From Cavia porcellus (Eukaryota; Chordata; Mammalia; Rodentia; Caviidae): 64,000 nt of DNA. This document shows, piece after piece, positions 60,102 through 64,000 of this stretch. The stretch spans positions 64,097,494-64,161,493 of the forward strand of contig NW_026947490.1 in the NCBI RefSeq assembly GCF_034190915.1, given 5' to 3'. Each line of letters starts with the position of its first letter. Within the stretch, counting starts at the first letter, position 1. The translations under genes were made by a program, and so were the position numbers. The notes beneath the pieces were generated by a model. The model was given only the letters and a program-made list of their open reading frames with translations, was not told the origin of the DNA and did no database searches.

Positions 60102-63100
60102 TCACTACAGGGAAAGTAGACTCATCAAGCTTCAAGAAGTTATCCAGTCTTAATGACTGGAAGGGACAAGACTCTAACCCAGTGTGACAAGATGACCAAT
60201 GGACCACTGTCTGATGGAAGCTTAGGACCCCTGTGGTTACATCCAATACTCAATGGACAATGTGGCCTTGACAGTGGGCAGTGAGGAAGAGCAAAGTCCT
60301 GGGTAAATGGAGAGAAGGAACAGTGAGGCCTTAGATCAATGTTTGTGTTCTTTATCATCCTTTTTAACAGAAACAAGTGTCTTCCTTGTCAAAGAGGCAA
60401 GACTGTCATGCAGGAAGTTCATTTAGAACCAATAGTTACCCTGTTGATGCTGAGTGACCTAAAAAATATTTCTACTGTTTTTACCTTTACAATCCACTCT
60501 TCTTTCTTAAAGTGGTTGCTTCATAACTAGTGGGACCTATGTTTGTTAGTTATATTAAATGCCCTGTATATCTTTTAATCGGAGCTGCATCTTAGGCTAT
60601 TTCATAAATGAGATTCTAAATAGAATGCAATCACTGTGTTTTCATCTAAGTACAGAGTTGGAGAACAGAAAACAATTCCTCTTCCCAGGAAAACAGGTTA
60701 TTGTGCAAAAATGAAGCCTTTATAACCTAATTGCCACCACTATGATCATCAACACCACCATCTCCATTATTATCAAAATGATTTAAAATCTATTCATCAA
60801 TTTCTGATTCTACCAGTAACCCTCTGTGTGGTACCATGACTTGTTCACTTTACAGCAAAAGTTCGAACACATCACAATCTTTGCTACCACAGTAATGAAC
60901 TGATACTCTAGCACTGATTTACTATCAGTGTCATGCTCTGTCATTCTGAAACCATGCCACTTTGCTGGTTGCAGTTAATCTCACAATTCAGAAAAAGTAA
61001 GTAGAGTGTGGTGCAGAAGATTTTTTTCACTGTATCCCACCCTTGGCCCAAAAAGCTGTCCAAGTTCTCATTGCATGGTGTCAGTGGTGATCTGGGTTAT
61101 AATGGTCAACTGGTTGACACTTCTTAATCAGAGAACCTTAATCACAAGAACCCTGGTGCCCCCACTTCAATCCGCAGGGCTAAAGACAGAAGTTTTCTTC
61201 TCTCATGCTCCCTTGAAGCCACACAGTCTATCAGTGGATAATGGCAGAATTCTTCAGTTGGACTTTCTGTTCCATTCCTAAGCTACTCCACAGTGTTTCC
61301 AGAATGAGACCCCTGTTTTATTTCATGACAGCTTAAAATCACACATAATTTTCATTCTTTTCAAAAGCACAAATATTCCATAGATGCAAAATCAACCCTT
61401 ATATTGCCTTCTCATTCCTTCTCCTTCAAAACTACCCACACGTCTCATTATTCATTTCCTGATTAATAGAGCCAACTTAATCTTTGAGCACAACCGATAG
61501 GTTCTCCCATTTCCTACAACATAATCACATTAACGTTATTTCAGCTGAAAGAAAAGTTCAGGCCTCCTAGGCTTTATTGCTGTGGTGAAACACTCTATTT
61601 GCTGTTCAATCTCCACACATCACACACAACCAATCAATTTGTTGTGAGGTGCTGACTGGGGACATTAATTCTGGTTAAAAATAAGAGTGGGTCTGCCTTG
61701 TGGCTACTCGTGGAAACACAAGATAACTCCCTGAGACAGGATCTTGCACAAAAAATGAAAGCCAGACTGTGGGAGTATTGTTCATTGTCCTTTTCTTAAT
61801 TCCTCGGTCCTGGCAGTCATGACCCATCACAAAGAAGGTGGGAATAACAGGGGACTACTCAGATCCTAACAACCCTCACCATCCCAAAAGACAGGAACAG
61901 GACCTCAGTGCTCCAACTGCCACAGATCCCCCTCCAGCCCCCCAGCACAGGCTAAGTTTGAAAAGCACATGGCAGACTCTCCGTAATAATTTCCTTGATA
62001 CTCAGGGATGAGCTTCTCTGGGACATACGAAAGATAAAAACAGGATAACCCAAAAAGAATGAGATTCCCCTAGAAGTGAAATTTGTAGGTCTCCAAAATA
62101 CTTGGCTACTAAAAGGATCTCTGCAAATCAATCCATTATTAAAGTGCCAGAATGCCACCAGCAAACCACGCCTCCAGGGGAAGGCTCACAGCTTATCTGC
62201 ATCCCTCTGGAGCCCAAGCGTGTTTCCTGGAAAGGCGCCAAGGTATCACATGAAGACGTTAGCATCACTCTGCAATAAGTCCGTAATGAAACTAGAAACC
62301 TGCCACCCTGTAAACGTGCATTAGCTCTGCAAGCAGACTGTGAATATTAACTGCTATTTTCAAAGAAATCTAAACTAGAAATCTGACCCCTGGCATAGCA
62401 GGATCACCCTGCATGCTTTCTAAAGATGGGTAGGGACAGTGGCAGATAAGTAAAACATCTGTGATTGGGCAGGCCGTGTAGTCTGCACATCTGGACTGAG
62501 CACTATTCTCTACCAAGCCTGAAGATGTAGGGGAGAATGGGAATAAGGGTTCTGCCCCAGGAAGTTCCCATGCCACAGGGAAGGGAGGTTGTGTACAAAC
62601 AACTACATAGGCCAGGTGTTAGGAAGAACTTAAAACATAAATTAGACAAAAATTCCTCAAAACTTGAATTTATATAAATATATAATACACATAACCATAT
62701 TATATATGTGATGTGCAACTATAGATGGGTGGCCAGAGCAGGCCTCTATGTAGAAGACTTTTCTAGAATGACAGAGCCACAATTGTTAGGCTCAGGGCTG
62801 GCAAGAAGGCCACGTATACCAGGTACAGAGAGCTGAGTGAAGAGGGAAGAAATGCAGTCCACGAAACCCAAACAAAGATTCAAGACCCGTGGACAGGGCA
62901 AAGACACTACAGGTCTTTTCTGACAGATGTACACATCTTCTGGTTGTAGGACCCATTTCTCTTTTGTGTAAGAGTTTTTAAAAATGCACAAAGAATGCAG
63001 ACCAATATGGGCTTCTCAAATGCCATAATTCTTGCTACGTTAATCATTCTCAGGCTCCCTACCAAAGAGGCTTTGCTTGGCCAATCAATTTTCAGATTCC

Positions 63101-63152
63101 TAAACCTTCTCCTGCGCCCATTTTTGCCCTCCTGGTAAAATCTAGGCAAAAC

Positions 63153-63156
<4 letters not shown>
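60102..63156. other. Unassigned intron 1 sequence
   Basis: No gene and no repeat that I can name with confidence. Open frames are at most about 90 codons. Confidence 0.5.

Positions 63157-63187
<31 letters not shown>
63157..63187 (+). repeat. (CA)n microsatellite
   Basis: About 15 CA units. Confidence 0.96.
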
Positions 63188-63190
<3 letters not shown>

Positions 63191-64000
63191 GGATACATGG
63201 CCACCTTCCACAGCTGGTTAGATTCTGTATTCTCCACTGGCCCCCAGCAATATTCAGCCACCTTGGCCTTCCTTCAGTAAGAGTCCTATTGGGTTGAGTT
63301 ACCAGAATGCCCTCTGCTTGTGAGGCTTCCCTTCATAGTTTTCTATCCACCAACTCTAACCTACTCCTGGATTCAGAATTCCCACCACCCACGCTGCACT
63401 GAGACTTGGGTCCAAACTCTCCCTTGCATAGCAAGACTTCACTGAGGCAGCCCTGCACCTGTCACAACAGTTGTCAGTCAAGCCTTTCTGACATGTACAT
63501 CATAAGCACCACTGAATGATTTTTCTTCAACACCCCTAAAAAGTAGCATGGACCCAGATTTGGTCAATGTTCTTCACTGAGCTATGGAAAGCCCCCGTTG
63601 TCCACTTAGTTCTCCAGGAAGCTGCCCAGTCCCATTTGTCTTTCGTCTCAGCTTTGCATGGGAATCATAGACAGGATGTTCTGCCACCACTCCTGGAGTC
63701 AAGAGCTGCACAGGGCTCCAGACTGCCTTCAGACCTCCCTGCGGAACCAGGCCCTCAGATCACTCTATCTCTCATGCAGGCTTCAGGTTTCTCCTTGGTC
63801 ACAGCGGTGGATGTGTGGAGAATAACAGTGCTAGTCTGCATCTCATCACTAATCTGCTGATGCATAGCAACTGGCCTGCACCTCCTCAGGCTCTTCCTGG
63901 AACTGGCACTTCATCCTCGTAACAGCAAAAGTCATTTCATGCATCAACCAAAGAAGGTTCCAGAAATCTGTCCAAACCCTACCACACACAAAGCAACACT
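63188..64000. other. Unassigned intron 1 sequence
   Basis: Nothing recognised. The open frame at 63567-63860 (97 codons) has no family signal. Confidence 0.5.

Overview
This window is vertebrate nuclear DNA and almost certainly comes from a rodent. The evidence is B1 (7SL-derived) SINEs with the rodent-type 29-bp internal duplication, tRNA-Ala-derived ID elements, dimeric B1-ID elements (B1-dID type), ERVL-MaLR LTRs, and old mammalian MIR, L2, MER5A and MLT1 fossils. The young ID copies differ from the mouse, rat, squirrel and guinea-pig forms I know. Together with the B1-dID dimers this suggests a non-muroid rodent of the mouse-related clade, possibly beaver-like. That last step is a guess. 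Nothing prokaryotic is present: no operons, ribosome binding sites or CRISPR array.

The only protein-coding sequence I can support is one 132-bp exon on the minus strand at 48867-48998. It has consensus splice sites and encodes part of the N-lobe of calcium/calmodulin-dependent protein kinase ID (CAMK1D, exon 2 by the usual numbering). The rest is intronic: 48999-64000 is the downstream end of intron 1 and 1-48866 is the start of intron 2. Nearly all long open frames in the window fall in intron or repeat sequence and show no sign of being coding.

Layout by region: 1-9600 is unique intron with MIR, B1-dID and MaLR fragments and short tandem repeats. A MaLR solo LTR with a clean 5-bp target duplication lies at 9627-10082 and carries a tiny retro-inserted poly(A) fragment with its own target duplication. 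An inverted repeat with arms of about 155 bp spans 12034-12960. Two related LTR-like sequences lie at 15.9 and 18.7 kb. A young minus-strand ID with an 11-bp target duplication lies at 19961-20071. At 23.17-23.97 kb a MaLR LTR is split by a B1-dID whose tail became a long purine and triplet repeat tract. A small TIR element lies at 26.3 kb. A complete MaLR-type retroelement with two LTRs and a tRNA-Leu-type primer binding site occupies 30370-32651. From 35 to 46.8 kb there are further SINE, L1, L2 and MLT1 remnants. The CAMK1D exon follows, with a CCTG repeat just inside intron 2 and a motif-rich possible enhancer about 0.45 kb upstream. From 51 to 64 kb there are L1, L2, MLT1 and two cases of an ID inserted into a B1-dID.

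The window shows an ordinary large kinase-gene intron and a layered history of retrotransposition. I found no undescribed gene system. The items most worth checking are the inverted repeat, the nested insertions, the tRNA-Ala anticodon arm kept by the ID family, the repeat next to the exon 2 donor, and the candidate conserved non-coding blocks. All repeat family names rest on remembered consensus features, not on a database search.
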